64,000 nt of DNA, from the NCBI RefSeq assembly GCF_900141775.1, contig NZ_FSRI01000001.1, positions 1,582,251-1,646,250 of the forward strand. Direction: 5' to 3'. The notes under the pieces were generated by a model, which did no database searches, was not told where the DNA came from, and worked only from the letters and a program-made list of their open reading frames with translations. The first letter of the stretch is position 1. Each line of letters starts with the position of its first letter. The DNA is from Salinivibrio sp. ES.052. GTDB lineage: Bacteria > Pseudomonadota > Gammaproteobacteria > Enterobacterales > Vibrionaceae. Positions 1-10,177 of the stretch are shown piece by piece. The translations under genes were made by a program, and so were the position numbers.

Positions 1-680
1 TCAGTGAAAACGACAATTTGATTGTCAAAGCCGCGAAAGCGTTGCAACAGCACACAGGCTGCCAACAAGGCGCGCATATTGCGTTGGAAAAGCGCCTCCC
101 GATGGGTGGCGGTCTTGGCGGTGGCTCGTCCGATGCCGCGACGACGCTCGTCGCACTCAACCATCTCTGGCAAACCCAATTAAGCCAACAAACGCTTGCC
201 CAAATTGGTCTGACACTGGGTGCCGATGTGCCGATTTTTATTTATGGCCAGGCCGCGGTAGCTGAAGGGATTGGTGAAGAATTTACCCCAGTGACACCGC
301 ACGAGAAATACTACCTGGTGGTAAAGCCTGACGTGTCTATTTCCACCGCGGCAATTTTTACCCATCCAGATTTGCAAAGAAACACGCCAAAGCGCACAGT
401 TTCTGAGCTAATGAAGCAAAATCACGAAAACGATTGCGAAAAGATAGCCCGTAAACAATTCCCCGAGGTTGATAAGGCTGTTTCCTGGCTGGTAGAATAT
501 GCGCCGTCTAGGATGACTGGGACAGGCGCGTGCGTGTTTGCCGAGTTTGATACCGCACAAGATGCCCAGAACACACTCGACACTATGCCTAACTGGCTGA
601 CAGGGTTTGTTGCACGAGGGTTGAACCGATCGCCCTTACTTGACGCGCTACAGCAACAGCCGTCAGCCAGTGACTATTAA
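1..680 (+). CDS. ispE: 4-diphosphocytidyl-2-C-methyl-D-erythritol kinase, 3' part (5' end outside window)
   Basis: IspE phosphorylates CDP-methylerythritol in the cytosolic MEP pathway to isopentenyl diphosphate. The open frame runs in from the left edge (first full codon at base 3), so the N-terminal part of the protein is missing. The visible portion keeps the GHMP-kinase ATP-binding loop [14 protein letters not shown] and the C-terminal [12 protein letters not shown] motif, both as in E. coli IspE. The stop lies only 25 bp before prs, so the two genes are probably co-transcribed, as is common in this group. The family assignment is firm. Confidence 0.96.
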   Translation, partial: SENDNLIVKAAKALQQHTGCQQGAHIALEKRLPMGGGLGGGSSDAATTLVALNHLWQTQLSQQTLAQIGLTLGADVPIFIYGQAAVAEGIGEEFTPVTPHEKYYLVVKPDVSISTAAIFTHPDLQRNTPKRTVSELMKQNHENDCEKIARKQFPEVDKAVSWLVEYAPSRMTGTGACVFAEFDTAQDAQNTLDTMPNWLTGFVARGLNRSPLLDALQQQPSASDY

Positions 681-705
681 ATGGATGCAACCCGAGGTTT
701 CCACC

Positions 706-1653
706 GTGCCTGATATGAAGCTGTTCGCTGGTAACGCGACACCCGTTCTCGCCCAACGTATCGCAAACCGTCTTTACATGTCACTGGGTGACGCCACTGT
801 TGGCCGTTTTTCTGACGGTGAAGTGTGTGTTCAGATTAACGAGAACGTGCGCGGTAGTGACGTGTTCGTCATCCAGTCTACCTGTGCGCCGACCAATGAC
901 AATTTAATGGAACTGGTCGTGATGATAGACGCGTTTAGACGTGCGTCGGCTGGCCGTATAACTGCAGTGATCCCCTACTTTGGTTATGCCCGCCAAGACC
1001 GCCGCGTTCGTTCCTCTCGTGTCCCTATCACCGCAAAAGTTATTGCCGATTTTCTTTCTAACGTGGGTGTCGACCGCGTCCTCACCGTGGACCTCCACGC
1101 AGAACAAATCCAAGGCTTCTTCGACGTCCCTGTCGACAACATCTTTGGCACCCCTGTTTTGCTTGAAGACATGCTGGCGAAGAACTTGGAAGATCCTGTG
1201 GTTGTCTCCCCAGATATTGGCGGCGTAGTCCGTGCGCGTGCAACCGCTAAACTGTTGGATGATACCGACATTGCGATTATCGACAAACGCCGTCCACGAG
1301 CGAATGTATCGCAAGTGATGCACTTGATTGGCGATGTTGAAGGCCGTGATTGCATCATTGTTGATGACATGATCGATACCGGTGGCACCCTGTGTAAAGC
1401 CGCAGAAGCACTGAAAAACCGTGGGGCTAAGCGTGTCTTTGCTTATGCTACCCACCCAGTGTTCTCAGGTGATGCGCCGAAAAACATTGCGGAATCTGTG
1501 ATTGACGAGATTGTGGTCACCGACTCCACACCATTGAGCGCAGAAATTCAGGCCACGGGCCGTGTGTCGCAATTGACCCTCTCTGGCATGCTGGCTGAAG
1601 CGATTCGCCGCATTAGCAATGAAGAATCAATCTCTGCCATGTTTAATTCTTAA
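706..1653 (+). CDS. prs: ribose-phosphate pyrophosphokinase (PRPP synthetase)
   Basis: Prs makes PRPP from ribose 5-phosphate and ATP for purine, pyrimidine, histidine, tryptophan and NAD synthesis. I chose the GTG at 706: a GAGG ribosome site lies at 694-697, the product then begins [10 protein letters not shown], and its length of 315 residues equals the family norm. An ATG at 685 would add a non-conserved tail that overlaps the ispE end. The FGYARQDRR catalytic stretch (about residue 95-105), the [12 protein letters not shown] segment and the PRPP-binding loop [11 protein letters not shown] (about 217-228) are intact. A strong intrinsic terminator follows. Confidence 0.97.
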   Translation: MPDMKLFAGNATPVLAQRIANRLYMSLGDATVGRFSDGEVCVQINENVRGSDVFVIQSTCAPTNDNLMELVVMIDAFRRASAGRITAVIPYFGYARQDRRVRSSRVPITAKVIADFLSNVGVDRVLTVDLHAEQIQGFFDVPVDNIFGTPVLLEDMLAKNLEDPVVVSPDIGGVVRARATAKLLDDTDIAIIDKRRPRANVSQVMHLIGDVEGRDCIIVDDMIDTGGTLCKAAEALKNRGAKRVFAYATHPVFSGDAPKNIAESVIDEIVVTDSTPLSAEIQATGRVSQLTLSGMLAEAIRRISNEESISAMFNS

Positions 1654-1674
1654 CACATTGGCGCAGATAGACGA

Positions 1675-1707
1675 TAAACACCCTGCCCTTGAGCAGGGTG
1701 TTTTTTA
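1675..1707 (+). terminator. intrinsic terminator after prs
   Basis: The arms AACACCCTGC and GCAGGGTGTT flank a short CTTGA-type loop and are followed by a run of T. It lies 22 bp after the prs stop and ends the ispE-prs transcript. Confidence 0.9.
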
Positions 1708-1826
1708 TTGCGCATTTTTCGGTGCTGGCTCGACCGTCTAGCCACAACAATGGTAGGATATGACGCCTTTTTGCGTGGGCTCGACGCTCACCGGCGACGA
1801 TGAGTAGACAAATAGCGAGAAACGTT

Positions 1827-2417
1827 GTGAGTAATCAGATCCGCTTATTAGTAGGGTTAGCTAATCCAGGCCCTGAATACGCCCAAACGCGTCATAATGC
1901 GGGCGCTTGGGTCGTACAGGAGCTGGCACGTATTCACAACGTGCCATTGAAAGAAGAGAAAAAATTCTTTGGCTTGACCGGTCGTATTAATGTGCATGGA
2001 CAAGATCTGCGCGTGTTGATCCCAACCACGTATATGAATTTGTCGGGGAAAGCCGTGCAAGCACTGGCTAACTTTTACAATATTCCCGTCGACGCCATCA
2101 TGGTGGCGCATGACGAGCTAGACTTACCCCCCGGGGTGGCCAAGTTTAAACAAGGTGGTGGGCACGGCGGCCACAATGGGCTGCGTGACATCATTAGCAA
2201 ATTAGCAAATGATAAATCGTTTTACCGACTTCGGATTGGCATTGGTCATCCGGGTCACAAGGACAAGGTGGCGGGCTATGTGCTAACCAAAGCGCCCGCC
2301 AATGAGCAGAGCCTGCTAGAGCAGGCCACTGATGAGGCAGTACGCAGCCTCGAGATCCTGTTCAAAGACGATCTTGCCAAAGCGCAAAATCGTCTACACA
2401 CCTTCAAAGCACAGTAA
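1827..2417 (+). CDS. pth: peptidyl-tRNA hydrolase
   Basis: Pth releases peptides from peptidyl-tRNA that has dropped off ribosomes. The frame is open from an ATG at 1800, but GTG 1827 with GAGA seven bases upstream gives the family start ([18 protein letters not shown]) and the usual length of 196 residues. Catalytic His23 in TRHNAG and the Asp in VAHDELDLP (about 96) are present, as is the [11 protein letters not shown] substrate loop. ychF follows after 24 bp, and this pth-ychF pair is conserved in gammaproteobacteria. The 27 extra bases upstream could still be used, so the start is less certain than the identity. Confidence 0.95.
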   Translation: MSNQIRLLVGLANPGPEYAQTRHNAGAWVVQELARIHNVPLKEEKKFFGLTGRINVHGQDLRVLIPTTYMNLSGKAVQALANFYNIPVDAIMVAHDELDLPPGVAKFKQGGGHGGHNGLRDIISKLANDKSFYRLRIGIGHPGHKDKVAGYVLTKAPANEQSLLEQATDEAVRSLEILFKDDLAKAQNRLHTFKAQ

Positions 2418-2441
2418 TTTTGATTAAAGGGTTACCATCTC

Positions 2442-3533
2442 ATGGGTTTTAAATGTGGCATCGTGGGCCTACCAAACGTAGGTAAATCCACTCTGTTTAA
2501 CGCACTGACTAAGGCCGGCATTGATGCGGCTAACTTTCCATTTTGTACGATTGAGCCAAACACGGGCGTGGTGCCTGTGCCTGACTTGCGCTTGGATGCG
2601 TTAGCCAAAATTGTGAACCCACAAAAAGTGCTACCAACCACCATGGAATTTGTGGATATCGCGGGACTGGTTGCCGGTGCATCACGCGGTGAAGGCTTAG
2701 GGAACAAATTCTTAGCTAACATCCGTGAAACCGATGCCATTGGTCACGTTGTACGTTGTTTTGAAAATGACAATATCGTCCACGTTGCCGGTAAAGTGGA
2801 TCCGGCTGATGATATCGACGTGATTAACACCGAGCTTGCGCTGGCCGATCTTGAAAGCTGTGAGCGCGCGATGCAGCGCAACGCTAAAAAAGCCAAAGGT
2901 GGCGATAGTGACGCTAAATTTGAGCTGACGGTCCTTGAAAAACTGCTGCCCGTTCTTGAGGAGGGCAACATGTTGCGCTCGGTCGAACTGACCAAAGAAG
3001 AAGCGGCCGCGGTACAATACCTCAACTTTTTAACGCTCAAGCCCACCATGTACATTGCCAACGTTAACGACGATGGCTTTGAAAATAACCCATACCTCGA
3101 CAAAGTGCGTGAGATTGCCGCCCAAGAAGGCGCGACCGTGGTGGCCGTGTGTGCGGAGATTGAAGGCGAGATAGCAGAATTGGACGCTGAAGAAGCGGCC
3201 GCGTTCTTAGAGGAAATGGGGCTTGAAGAGCCTGGGCTTCACCGCGTGATTCGCGCCGGTTACGAGCTGCTCACCCTACACACCTACTTCACGGCGGGTG
3301 TAAAAGAAGTACGTGCCTGGACGGTGCCGATTGGCTCTACCGCGCCACAAGCAGCGGGTAAAATCCATACTGACTTTGAAAAAGGCTTTATCCGCGCCGA
3401 AGTGGTTGGCTATGAAGATTACATTGCTAACAATGGCGAAAGCGGTGCCAAAGATGCCGGTAAATGGCGTCTAGAAGGGAAAGAGTATATCGTCAAAGAC
3501 GGTGATGTGATCCATTTCCGCTTCAACGTTTAA
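2442..3533 (+). CDS. ychF: redox-regulated ATPase YchF (OLA1/Obg family)
   Basis: This is a universally conserved Obg-related P-loop protein that prefers ATP, binds ribosomes, and is linked to translation of stress genes. The G1 loop GLPNVGKST is at residues 9-17, followed by DIAGLV (G3). The specificity motif is a non-canonical N-V-N-D-D stretch (in YIANVNDDG), consistent with ATP rather than GTP use. A C-terminal TGS domain is present (from about residue 280). The length of 363 is normal. An AAGGG ribosome site precedes the ATG. The gene sits in a pth-ychF operon closed by the terminator at 3592. Confidence 0.97.
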   Translation: MGFKCGIVGLPNVGKSTLFNALTKAGIDAANFPFCTIEPNTGVVPVPDLRLDALAKIVNPQKVLPTTMEFVDIAGLVAGASRGEGLGNKFLANIRETDAIGHVVRCFENDNIVHVAGKVDPADDIDVINTELALADLESCERAMQRNAKKAKGGDSDAKFELTVLEKLLPVLEEGNMLRSVELTKEEAAAVQYLNFLTLKPTMYIANVNDDGFENNPYLDKVREIAAQEGATVVAVCAEIEGEIAELDAEEAAAFLEEMGLEEPGLHRVIRAGYELLTLHTYFTAGVKEVRAWTVPIGSTAPQAAGKIHTDFEKGFIRAEVVGYEDYIANNGESGAKDAGKWRLEGKEYIVKDGDVIHFRFNV

Positions 3534-3591
3534 TACGCATACGCGTGACGCGCACAGGGTGAATTGTCGAGACCCCACCCTTTATTATTTA

Positions 3592-3618
3592 GACCAGCCT
3601 TAGGGCTGGTTTTTTTTA
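3592..3618 (+). terminator. intrinsic terminator after ychF
   Basis: Stem ACCAGCC (3593-3599) pairs with GGCTGGT (3604-3610), followed directly by an uninterrupted T tract. Confidence 0.92.
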
Positions 3619-3745
3619 TCATAGCAAGAGAGCTTTCCCCCCCGACACTATGCTGATTAACACGCTGTCTTTGTTGGTAAAACAAGCAAACTGGTGATTA
3701 TTGCAGCCAGCAGGACCAAAATCATAAAAAAAATCGTGGGCAGGC

Positions 3746-3774
3746 TTGACGCTCTTTCTCTCAATCCGCATAAT
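3746..3774 (+). promoter_or_regulatory. sigma-70 promoter of the tRNA Met-Leu-Gln operon
   Basis: A -35 box TTGACG (3746-3751) and a -10 box CATAAT (3769-3774), each matching five of six consensus bases, are separated by exactly 17 bp. The predicted start is about 27 bp before the first mature tRNA. This is the expected strength for a tRNA operon. Confidence 0.75.
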
Positions 3775-3807
3775 TCGGTCCGTCTTGAGGCTTTGGCCTT
3801 ATAGCAT

Positions 3808-3884
3808 GGCTACGTAGCTCAGTTGGTTAGAGCACATCACTCATAATGATGGGGTCACAGGTTCGAATCCCGTCGTAGCCACCA
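3808..3884 (+). tRNA. tRNA-Met(CAT), elongator
   Basis: A 77-nt cloverleaf with acceptor arms GGCTACG/CGTAGCC, anticodon loop CTCATAA (anticodon CAT) and encoded CCA. It matches the E. coli elongator tRNA-Met (metT) essentially base for base. It lacks the mismatched 1-72 pair of the initiator tRNA. Confidence 0.96.
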
Positions 3885-3938
3885 TTTATTTTTGTAATTT
3901 GGCAGCGCTTTTTTTTATTGCCGAGTTACCCACCTTTT

Positions 3939-4025
3939 GCGGAGGTGGCGGAATTGGTAGACGCGCTAGCTTCAGGTGCTAGTGTCCGAAAGGACGTGAG
4001 GGTTCAAGTCCCTCTCTCCGCACCA
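3939..4025 (+). tRNA. tRNA-Leu(CAG)
   Basis: An 87-nt class II tRNA with a long variable arm, anticodon loop TTCAGGT (anticodon CAG) and encoded CCA. E. coli has a leucine tRNA with anticodon TAG at the corresponding position of its met-leu-gln operon, so the isoacceptor differs. Confidence 0.95.
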
Positions 4026-4042
4026 AGTTAGGCAACGCCTAC

Positions 4043-4117
4043 TGGGGTATCGCCAAGCGGTAAGGCAACGGGTTTTGATCTCGTCATTCCCAGGTTCGAA
4101 TCCTGGTACCCCAGCCA
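4043..4117 (+). tRNA. tRNA-Gln(TTG)
   Basis: A 75-nt tRNA with acceptor arms TGGGGTA/TACCCCA, anticodon loop TTTTGAT (anticodon TTG) and encoded CCA. It is the last gene of the three-tRNA operon. Confidence 0.95.
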
Positions 4118-4121
4118 TATT

Positions 4122-4149
4122 AAAAAGCCCACATCATGTGGGCTTTTTT
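4122..4149 (+). terminator. bidirectional terminator between tRNA-Gln and the HAD phosphatase gene
   Basis: The stem AAAGCCCACAT / ATGTGGGCTTT is flanked by A and T runs, so it can end both the tRNA operon (plus) and the ubiF-HAD operon (minus). Confidence 0.88.
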
Positions 4150-4178
4150 GCGTTTAGGATTCGTATTCGCTTAATCCG

Positions 4179-4790
4179 CTACACCACGATCCCCATCTTG
4201 GCCAGTTCTGCGCGACCTTGCTGTGCGTCGGTAAAGGGGATGCCCGCCATGCCTAGCGCTTTGGCACCCTCGACGTTCGCGACTCTGTCATCCAAAAACA
4301 CGCAAGAAGCTGGGTCGAGGTGGTAATCATCCAACAAGCGGTGATAGATGGCGGGTTCGGGTTTTAAGCACCCTACTTCGGCCGATACAATGGCCCCATC
4401 AAACAGTGACCAAAACGCATAGCGCTGCTTTAAGAACGCCACGATTTCGCGCACATTATCGGTTAACGCATAAACACCGTATCCGGCCTGTTTGGCCGAA
4501 CGAAGCAAATCAACACTGCCGTAAAGACAAATTTGGGTCTGTTTGATGTAATAAAACAGCGCCTCAAGCTGTGCGGGGCTAAGCGCCGTATCATCGGCAA
4601 AACACTGCTTGGCTTGCGCCTCGGTGAACATACCGCGATTCAGCGCTTGCCAGGTATCACTCTGGAAGATTTGATTAGCATAAGCGTGCGTATCCGCCGC
4701 TTCCCCCAAGGTTAAGCGGATAATTTCTTCTGGTGACCAACGCACGATCACATTGCCAATATCAAAAATAATATTCTGGTAGCCAGTCAT
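4179..4790 (-). CDS. HAD-superfamily hydrolase, YihX-like
   Basis: A small cytosolic phosphatase of the haloacid dehalogenase superfamily. Motif I is FDIGNV (nucleophile Asp10; the usual second Asp is Asn13, as in the YihX glucose-1-phosphatase group). Motif II is Thr110, motif III is Lys143 in LKPEPAIY, and motif IV is Asp167-Asp168. The length of 203 is typical. It starts 21 bp after the ubiF stop and is probably the second gene of a ubiF operon. The substrate cannot be read from sequence; sugar phosphates are plausible by family. Confidence 0.88.
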   Translation of the reverse strand: MTGYQNIIFDIGNVIVRWSPEEIIRLTLGEAADTHAYANQIFQSDTWQALNRGMFTEAQAKQCFADDTALSPAQLEALFYYIKQTQICLYGSVDLLRSAKQAGYGVYALTDNVREIVAFLKQRYAFWSLFDGAIVSAEVGCLKPEPAIYHRLLDDYHLDPASCVFLDDRVANVEGAKALGMAGIPFTDAQQGRAELAKMGIVV

Positions 4791-4811
4791 TTAATCTCCT
4801 CGCCACGATGA

Positions 4812-5972
4812 TTAGAGCCCAAGTGCATATTTCAACACGTGCTTTTTCACCGGCCCACTGTGTTCAGCCAGTTTAAACACCGCATTACGCGCCAGTTTTA
4901 AAGGCGTGACTCGGTTACTGAACGCGGCATAAAACACATCCATCCCTGTTTGCATCATCATGTTATCGGTGCGGCGTGCTTTTTCGTATGCCGCTAACGT
5001 TGACTCCGCTTGCCATTCTGCGCCCGCATCCGCACAAGATTCCAGCAATGCGGCGACGTCTTTAAAGCCTAAGTTCACACCTTGCCCTGCAAGCGGGTTA
5101 ATGGTGTGGGCGGCATCACCAATTACCACGGCCCCATTGCGATGGTACTGCTGCGCATGGCGGCGCGTCAGTGGAAATGCGCCCCAATTGATGGGGGTGA
5201 CGTCACCGACTTCCGGCGGGAAATGACTCACTATCTCAGCTTTAAGCTGGTCGGCATTGCATTGACGCAACTGTTGGATTCGAGCTGGACTGTCGTACCA
5301 TACCAACGAGGCATTGTGGCCGCAAAGCGGCAATAGCGAGCGCGGCCCTGTAGGGAAAAACTGCTGCCAAGTAATGTCTTGTTGGGGCACAGCGGTTTCC
5401 ACATGAATCAACATGCAATGCTGACGATAATCCCAACTGGTGAGGCCGATTTGCGCATAGTCTCGCACTTTCGAGTGGGCACCGTCGGCACCAATCAACC
5501 AGGGCGCTTCTAGTGTTTCACCACTGTCTAATTGGATTTGATGCAGATCGCCCGCCTGCGTCATATCGGTGATAGAAGCCGGTGAGACAAGGTGCAAATT
5601 GTCAAAGCGCGAAAATTGCTGCCACAGGCCGAGTTGAATCAAGCGGTTCTCGACCATATATCCTAATTGTGGTAAGTCGAGTTGGTCGGCACTGAAACAC
5701 ACTCGGCTGTCTTCGGCTTCCCAGGTTTCTAGTCGGCGATAGGGACAGACTCGCATCGCTTCAATGTCGGCCCACGCGCCTAAGTCTTGAAGCAAGCTGA
5801 CAGACGCATGAGAAATTGCAGAAACCCGTAAATCCATCGGTTGTGACGCCTGGAAAGGAGCCGGTTCTTGGCGTTCTATCAATGCCACCTGCCGACCTTG
5901 GCGGGCAAGTCCTAATGCTGCAGCGGCACCGACCATGCCACCGCCAACGATAATAATTTCAAATTGCTTCAT
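4812..5972 (-). CDS. ubiF: FAD-dependent ubiquinone biosynthesis hydroxylase UbiF
   Basis: UbiF hydroxylates the demethoxyubiquinone ring in aerobic ubiquinone synthesis. The FAD dinucleotide fold GGGMVGA (residues 10-16), the DG motif GADGAHSKVR (161-170) and the GD motif GDAAHTINPLAGQG (285-298) are all present, and the 386-residue length is typical. It could be confused with its paralogues UbiH and UbiI. The position divergent from miaB and beside a Met/Leu/Gln tRNA cluster is the ubiF context of E. coli, which decides the call. Confidence 0.9.
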   Translation of the reverse strand: MKQFEIIIVGGGMVGAAAALGLARQGRQVALIERQEPAPFQASQPMDLRVSAISHASVSLLQDLGAWADIEAMRVCPYRRLETWEAEDSRVCFSADQLDLPQLGYMVENRLIQLGLWQQFSRFDNLHLVSPASITDMTQAGDLHQIQLDSGETLEAPWLIGADGAHSKVRDYAQIGLTSWDYRQHCMLIHVETAVPQQDITWQQFFPTGPRSLLPLCGHNASLVWYDSPARIQQLRQCNADQLKAEIVSHFPPEVGDVTPINWGAFPLTRRHAQQYHRNGAVVIGDAAHTINPLAGQGVNLGFKDVAALLESCADAGAEWQAESTLAAYEKARRTDNMMMQTGMDVFYAAFSNRVTPLKLARNAVFKLAEHSGPVKKHVLKYALGL

Positions 5973-6134
5973 GACCGTCTCTTTGTGCCGTTAATGCAAG
6001 CATTCTACTGAAGGTAAACGAGAATTCGATATCAATCCGATCAAAGTGAGGTCAAATTCGCTTTTTCAATGCGCCTTTGTTTCGTCGGTTCAGGTGCTTA
6101 GCGTGATTAGCGTGATTTCTCCGGCCCTGCGATC

Positions 6135-6163
6135 TGGTCAGCGATATTGGAAAGCAGTACAAT
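6135..6163 (+). promoter_or_regulatory. candidate sigma-70 promoter for miaB
   Basis: TGGTCA (6135-6140, four of six matches) and TACAAT (6158-6163, five of six) are 17 bp apart in the ubiF-miaB divergent spacer, about 85 bp before the miaB ATG. No clear operator is seen in the rest of the 282-bp spacer. Confidence 0.4.
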
Positions 6164-6254
6164 ACGCGGCTTGCCAAACTGATTGATTGGTTAAAAACCA
6201 CACAGTTTGAATGGGTAATGTCGACCATAAGATTAACAATGAGCGTGAAGTTAC

Positions 6255-7679
6255 ATGGCTAAGAAACTGCTGATCAAAACCTGGGGTTGCCAAATGAATG
6301 AGTATGACTCATCCAAAATGGCAGATCTGCTTAATTCTGCCGGTGGCTATGAGCTGACCGAACAACCAGAAGACGCAGATGTTCTCCTCCTTAATACCTG
6401 CTCGATTCGTGAAAAAGCACAAGAGAAGGTATTCCACCAACTTGGTCGTTGGAAGACACTCAAAGACAAGAACCCAGGGCTGGTGATCGGCGTGGGCGGT
6501 TGTGTGGCAACCCAAGAAGGCGATCACATCCGTGAGCGCGCGCCTTATGTGGACGTCATTTTTGGCCCCCAAACGCTGCATCGTCTGCCCGAGATGATCA
6601 AACAATCACGTGGCGATAGTGGGCCGGTGATGGATATTTCCTTCCCTGAGATTGAAAAGTTTGACCGTCTGCCAGAGCCGCGAGCCGAAGGGCCGACCGC
6701 GTTCGTCTCGATTATGGAAGGCTGCTCAAAATACTGTACCTTCTGCGTGGTCCCGTACACGCGTGGCGAAGAAGTCAGCCGCCCGCTGGATGACGTATTA
6801 TTTGAAATTGCACAGCTTGCGGAACAAGGTGTGCGCGAAGTGAACCTGCTGGGTCAGAATGTGAATGCCTATCGCGGTGATACGCACGATGGCGACATCT
6901 GCAGTTTTGCTGATTTACTTCGCTATGTCGCAGCTATCGACGGGATTGATCGCATTCGCTACACCACCAGCCATCCGGTTGAGTTTACCGATGACATTAT
7001 TGAGGTGTATCGTGATACCCCAGAGGTTGCAAGCTTCTTGCACCTGCCAGTACAAAGCGGCTCGGATCGGATCCTAACGATGATGAAACGTCCGCACACG
7101 GCGATCGAATACAAATCAAAGATCCGAAAATTGCGTCAGGTACGCCCAGACATCACCATCAGCTCAGACTTTATTGTCGGCTTCCCGGGTGAAACCGAAC
7201 AAGACTTTGAAGCAACCATGAAGCTGATTAAAGATATCGACTTTGATATGAGCTTTAGCTTCGTTTATTCCTCTCGCCCAGGGACGCCAGCGGCAGATAT
7301 GCCTGACGACACCCCTGAGTCGCTGAAGAAAGAGCGCTTGTATCGTCTACAGCAACAAGTGAACAGCCAAGCGATGCGCTACTCGCGCTTGATGCTGGAT
7401 ACCGAACAACGCATTTTGGTTGAAGGCCCATCACGTAAGAATCTGATGGAGCTGCGTGGCCGTACTGAAAACAACCGAGTGGTCAACTTTGAAGGCTCGG
7501 TCGATTTGATCGGCCAATTTGTTGACGTCAAAATTACTGAAGTGATGCCAAACTCGCTACGCGGCGAACTGGTTCGTACCGAAAAAGATATGGACTTGCG
7601 TGTCGCCGTCTCGCCAACCGAAATCATGGCGAAGGCGCGCAACGAAAACGAGCTTGGTGTTGGTGTTTACACGCCATAA
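6255..7679 (+). CDS. miaB: tRNA-2-methylthio-N6-isopentenyladenosine37 synthase MiaB
   Basis: A radical-SAM methylthiotransferase that adds the 2-methylthio group to i6A37 of tRNAs reading U-starting codons. The N-terminal cluster cysteines are Cys12, Cys49 and Cys83. The radical-SAM cluster is C-x3-C-x2-C at Cys157, Cys161 and Cys164. All six positions match the E. coli numbering. A C-terminal TRAM domain follows (about 380-445). The length of 474 is normal. A hairpin rather than a terminator separates it from phoL, so miaB-phoL-ybeY-corC-lnt probably form one transcription unit. Confidence 0.97.
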   Translation: MAKKLLIKTWGCQMNEYDSSKMADLLNSAGGYELTEQPEDADVLLLNTCSIREKAQEKVFHQLGRWKTLKDKNPGLVIGVGGCVATQEGDHIRERAPYVDVIFGPQTLHRLPEMIKQSRGDSGPVMDISFPEIEKFDRLPEPRAEGPTAFVSIMEGCSKYCTFCVVPYTRGEEVSRPLDDVLFEIAQLAEQGVREVNLLGQNVNAYRGDTHDGDICSFADLLRYVAAIDGIDRIRYTTSHPVEFTDDIIEVYRDTPEVASFLHLPVQSGSDRILTMMKRPHTAIEYKSKIRKLRQVRPDITISSDFIVGFPGETEQDFEATMKLIKDIDFDMSFSFVYSSRPGTPAADMPDDTPESLKKERLYRLQQQVNSQAMRYSRLMLDTEQRILVEGPSRKNLMELRGRTENNRVVNFEGSVDLIGQFVDVKITEVMPNSLRGELVRTEKDMDLRVAVSPTEIMAKARNENELGVGVYTP

Positions 7680-7696
7680 CGCGTTCATCAATTCAA

Positions 7697-7718
7697 CGGC
7701 GCCGGATAGCCGGCGCCG
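7697..7718 (+). promoter_or_regulatory. intercistronic GC-rich hairpin between miaB and phoL
   Basis: A 9-bp perfect stem (CGGCGCCGG with its complement) closes a four-base ATAG loop. No T tract follows and phoL's ribosome site begins 5 bp later, so it looks like an mRNA-stability or partial-attenuation element rather than a terminator. Confidence 0.6.
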
Positions 7719-7733
7719 AAAGCGAGGATAATC

Positions 7734-8819
7734 TTGTCTAAAATCATCTCTCTTGACCTTAATTTAGAACCAGCCGATAACACCCGTCTTGCTAATTTAT
7801 GTGGCCCGTTTGACGATAATATCAAACAACTTGAGCGCCGCTTAGGTGTTGAAATTAGTCATCGCCATAATGCGTTTACGGTAATGGGTAAGCCCCATAC
7901 TGCTAATGCTGCGGTAGAGATCCTAAAACGTCTTTACGTAGATACGGCTCCCGTACGTGGTAGCTCTCCCGACGTTGAACCCGAAGCCATTCATTTGGCG
8001 ATCAAGGAGTCGGGCGTGTTGGAGCAGAACACTGAGTCGAGCATTCCTTACGGTAAAGAAATCAACATTAAGACCAAAAAAGGGGTGATTAAACCGCGCA
8101 CGCCCAACCAAGCGCAGTACATCGCTAATATGGTCAATCATGATATTACCTTTGGGATCGGCCCTGCGGGGACGGGTAAAACCTATCTTGCTGTCGCGGC
8201 TGCGGTCGATGCGCTAGAGCGTCAAGAGATCCGCCGTATCCTGCTAACTCGCCCAGCGGTTGAAGCCGGCGAAAAGTTAGGCTTTTTGCCCGGTGATTTA
8301 AGCCAAAAAGTCGATCCTTACTTACGCCCACTCTACGATGCTCTCTTTGAGATGCTGGGCTTTGAACGGGTTGAAAAATTGATCGACCGTAACGTGATCG
8401 AGGTGGCACCTCTGGCTTATATGCGTGGCCGAACCTTGAATGATGCCTTTATTATCTTGGATGAAAGTCAAAATACCACGGTCGAGCAGATGAAAATGTT
8501 CCTGACTCGGATTGGCTTTAATTCACGCGCAGTGATCACGGGTGACGTAACCCAAGTCGACTTACCGCGAAATGCCCGTTCAGGCCTTCGCCATGCGATC
8601 GAAGTACTATCTGACGTGAATGAAATCAGCTTCCATTTTTTCCAAGCTGACGACGTCGTACGCCATCATGTGGTCACTCGCATCGTCCAAGCCTACGACA
8701 AGTGGGAATCAGAAGACGCTAGGGCACGTAAAGAAGCAGAGGCACGCCGTCGTGAAGCACGAGAGGCCCAGCAAATTGCAGCACAACCTGCCGTGCCAGG
8801 CTCACAGGAGCCGTCATGA
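7734..8819 (+). CDS. phoL: PhoH-like ATPase (YbeZ/PhoL)
   Basis: A cytosolic P-loop ATPase that acts with YbeY in rRNA maturation and ribosome quality control. The start is TTG 7734, supported by GAGG at 7723-7726 and by no better ATG. Walker A GPAGTGKT is at residues 143-150, and Walker B is in FIILDESQN (about 241-249). The N-terminal KH-like part and an Arg/Glu-rich C-terminal helix are as in the family; the length is 361. The stop overlaps the ybeY start by 4 bp (ATGA), which implies translational coupling. Confidence 0.95.
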   Translation: MSKIISLDLNLEPADNTRLANLCGPFDDNIKQLERRLGVEISHRHNAFTVMGKPHTANAAVEILKRLYVDTAPVRGSSPDVEPEAIHLAIKESGVLEQNTESSIPYGKEINIKTKKGVIKPRTPNQAQYIANMVNHDITFGIGPAGTGKTYLAVAAAVDALERQEIRRILLTRPAVEAGEKLGFLPGDLSQKVDPYLRPLYDALFEMLGFERVEKLIDRNVIEVAPLAYMRGRTLNDAFIILDESQNTTVEQMKMFLTRIGFNSRAVITGDVTQVDLPRNARSGLRHAIEVLSDVNEISFHFFQADDVVRHHVVTRIVQAYDKWESEDARARKEAEARRREAREAQQIAAQPAVPGSQEPS

Positions 8820-9286
8820 GCTACTATGTCGATGTGCAAATTGCCTGTGAGAACGCGCAAGGCTTGCCCAGTGACGATCAGCTCCAAGCTTGGTTTGAAC
8901 AGGCAATACACGCCGCGCGGCCCCAAGCCGAAATCACGATTCGTATCGTGGACGAAGGTGAGAGTCAGAGCCTAAATCGCGATTATCGTGGCAAAGATAA
9001 ACCGACAAATGTGTTATCTTTTCCGTTCGATGCGCCCCCAGGGGTGGAAATAGATTTACTCGGTGATCTTGTCGTATGCCGCCAAGTTGTTGAGAAAGAA
9101 GCTCAACAGCAAGGTAAAGCGCTGATGGATCACTGGGCACATATGGTTGTCCATGGTAGCTTACACTTACTGGGTTACGACCATATTGAGGATGATGAAG
9201 CCGAGCAAATGGAAGCCTTGGAACGAGAAGTCCTGGCGACTATGGGGGTTAATGACCCTTATGCAAACGACTTCATCGAGCGTTAA
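8816..9286 (+). CDS. ybeY: endoribonuclease YbeY
   Basis: A zinc-dependent endoribonuclease needed for 16S rRNA 3'-end maturation and late 70S quality control. The metal motif H-x3-H-x5-H is present in [11 protein letters not shown] (His113, His117, His123). The length of 156 is typical. It overlaps phoL by four bases and precedes corC by 18 bp, the conserved phoL-ybeY-corC order. Confidence 0.96.
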   Translation: MSYYVDVQIACENAQGLPSDDQLQAWFEQAIHAARPQAEITIRIVDEGESQSLNRDYRGKDKPTNVLSFPFDAPPGVEIDLLGDLVVCRQVVEKEAQQQGKALMDHWAHMVVHGSLHLLGYDHIEDDEAEQMEALEREVLATMGVNDPYANDFIER

Positions 9287-9304
9287 CTAACTGAATGAAA
9301 CTGA

Positions 9305-10177
9305 ATGAACGACGATAATTCGCAAAACGCAGACGGTCCGAGTAGGAAGACCTTCTTCGAGCGGCTGAGCCAGTTTTTCCAAGCTGATCCAAAAGACAGG
9401 CAAGAGCTGGTGGACGTGTTTCGAGACTCAGAGCAAAACGCGCTGATCGACCACGATACACGGGACATGCTGGAAGGTGTGATGCAAATCTCTGACATGC
9501 GTGTGAGAGAGATCATGATACCCCGCTCGCAGATGGTAATCGTTGAACGATCGCAGTCTTTGGAAGCGATCATTAATATTATTATTGATGCCCAACACTC
9601 TCGTTATCCTGTGATCAGTGATGACAAAGATCATGTTGAAGGTATTTTGCTTGCGAAAGATTTATTACGCTACCTGCGCCCTGATGCCGAAAATTTTGAC
9701 ATCGAAAAGGTCTTACGCCCTGTCGTGGTGGTGCCGGAAAGTAAGCGGGTTGACCGCCTACTGAAGGAATTCCAAGAAGAGCGCTACCATATGGCGATCG
9801 TCATTGATGAATTCGGTGGGGTCTCTGGTGTTGTCACCATTGAAGATATTCTCGAAGAAATTGTGGGCGAGATCGAAGACGAGTATGACGATGAGGAAGA
9901 GCAAGAAATTCGCCAGCTCAGTCGCCATACCTTCTCGATGAAAGCACTCACCACCCTAGAGGACTTTAACGAGCATTTTGGCGCCCAGTTCCAAGATGAC
10001 GTTGTCGATACCATAGGAGGTTTGGTGATGACCAGCTTTGGCCATCTCCCTGATCGCGGTGAAGAAGTCGATATTGGTGACTTTCACTTTAAAGTGACGT
10101 CGGCCGATAGTCGTCGTATCATTCAGCTACAAGTCACCATCCCAGACAGTAGCGAATCGAACAGTGAAAACGCCTAA
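9305..10177 (+). CDS. corC: CorC-type CBS-domain protein (Mg/Co efflux associated)
   Basis: A soluble 290-residue protein with two CBS domains (about 70-190) followed by a CorC_HlyC/transporter-associated domain. The motif EIMIPRSQM before the first CBS repeat is typical. In E. coli it is tied to CorA-dependent cobalt/magnesium efflux. An acidic linker ([10 protein letters not shown]) joins the CBS pair to the C-terminal domain. lnt starts inside its last codons (14-bp overlap). Confidence 0.93.
   Translation: MNDDNSQNADGPSRKTFFERLSQFFQADPKDRQELVDVFRDSEQNALIDHDTRDMLEGVMQISDMRVREIMIPRSQMVIVERSQSLEAIINIIIDAQHSRYPVISDDKDHVEGILLAKDLLRYLRPDAENFDIEKVLRPVVVVPESKRVDRLLKEFQEERYHMAIVIDEFGGVSGVVTIEDILEEIVGEIEDEYDDEEEQEIRQLSRHTFSMKALTTLEDFNEHFGAQFQDDVVDTIGGLVMTSFGHLPDRGEEVDIGDFHFKVTSADSRRIIQLQVTIPDSSESNSENA

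Noticed and set aside
904-1455. 183-codon minus-strand frame opposite prs
   Set aside because: It lies wholly within the conserved prs coding sequence in antisense, has no ribosome site and no family features.
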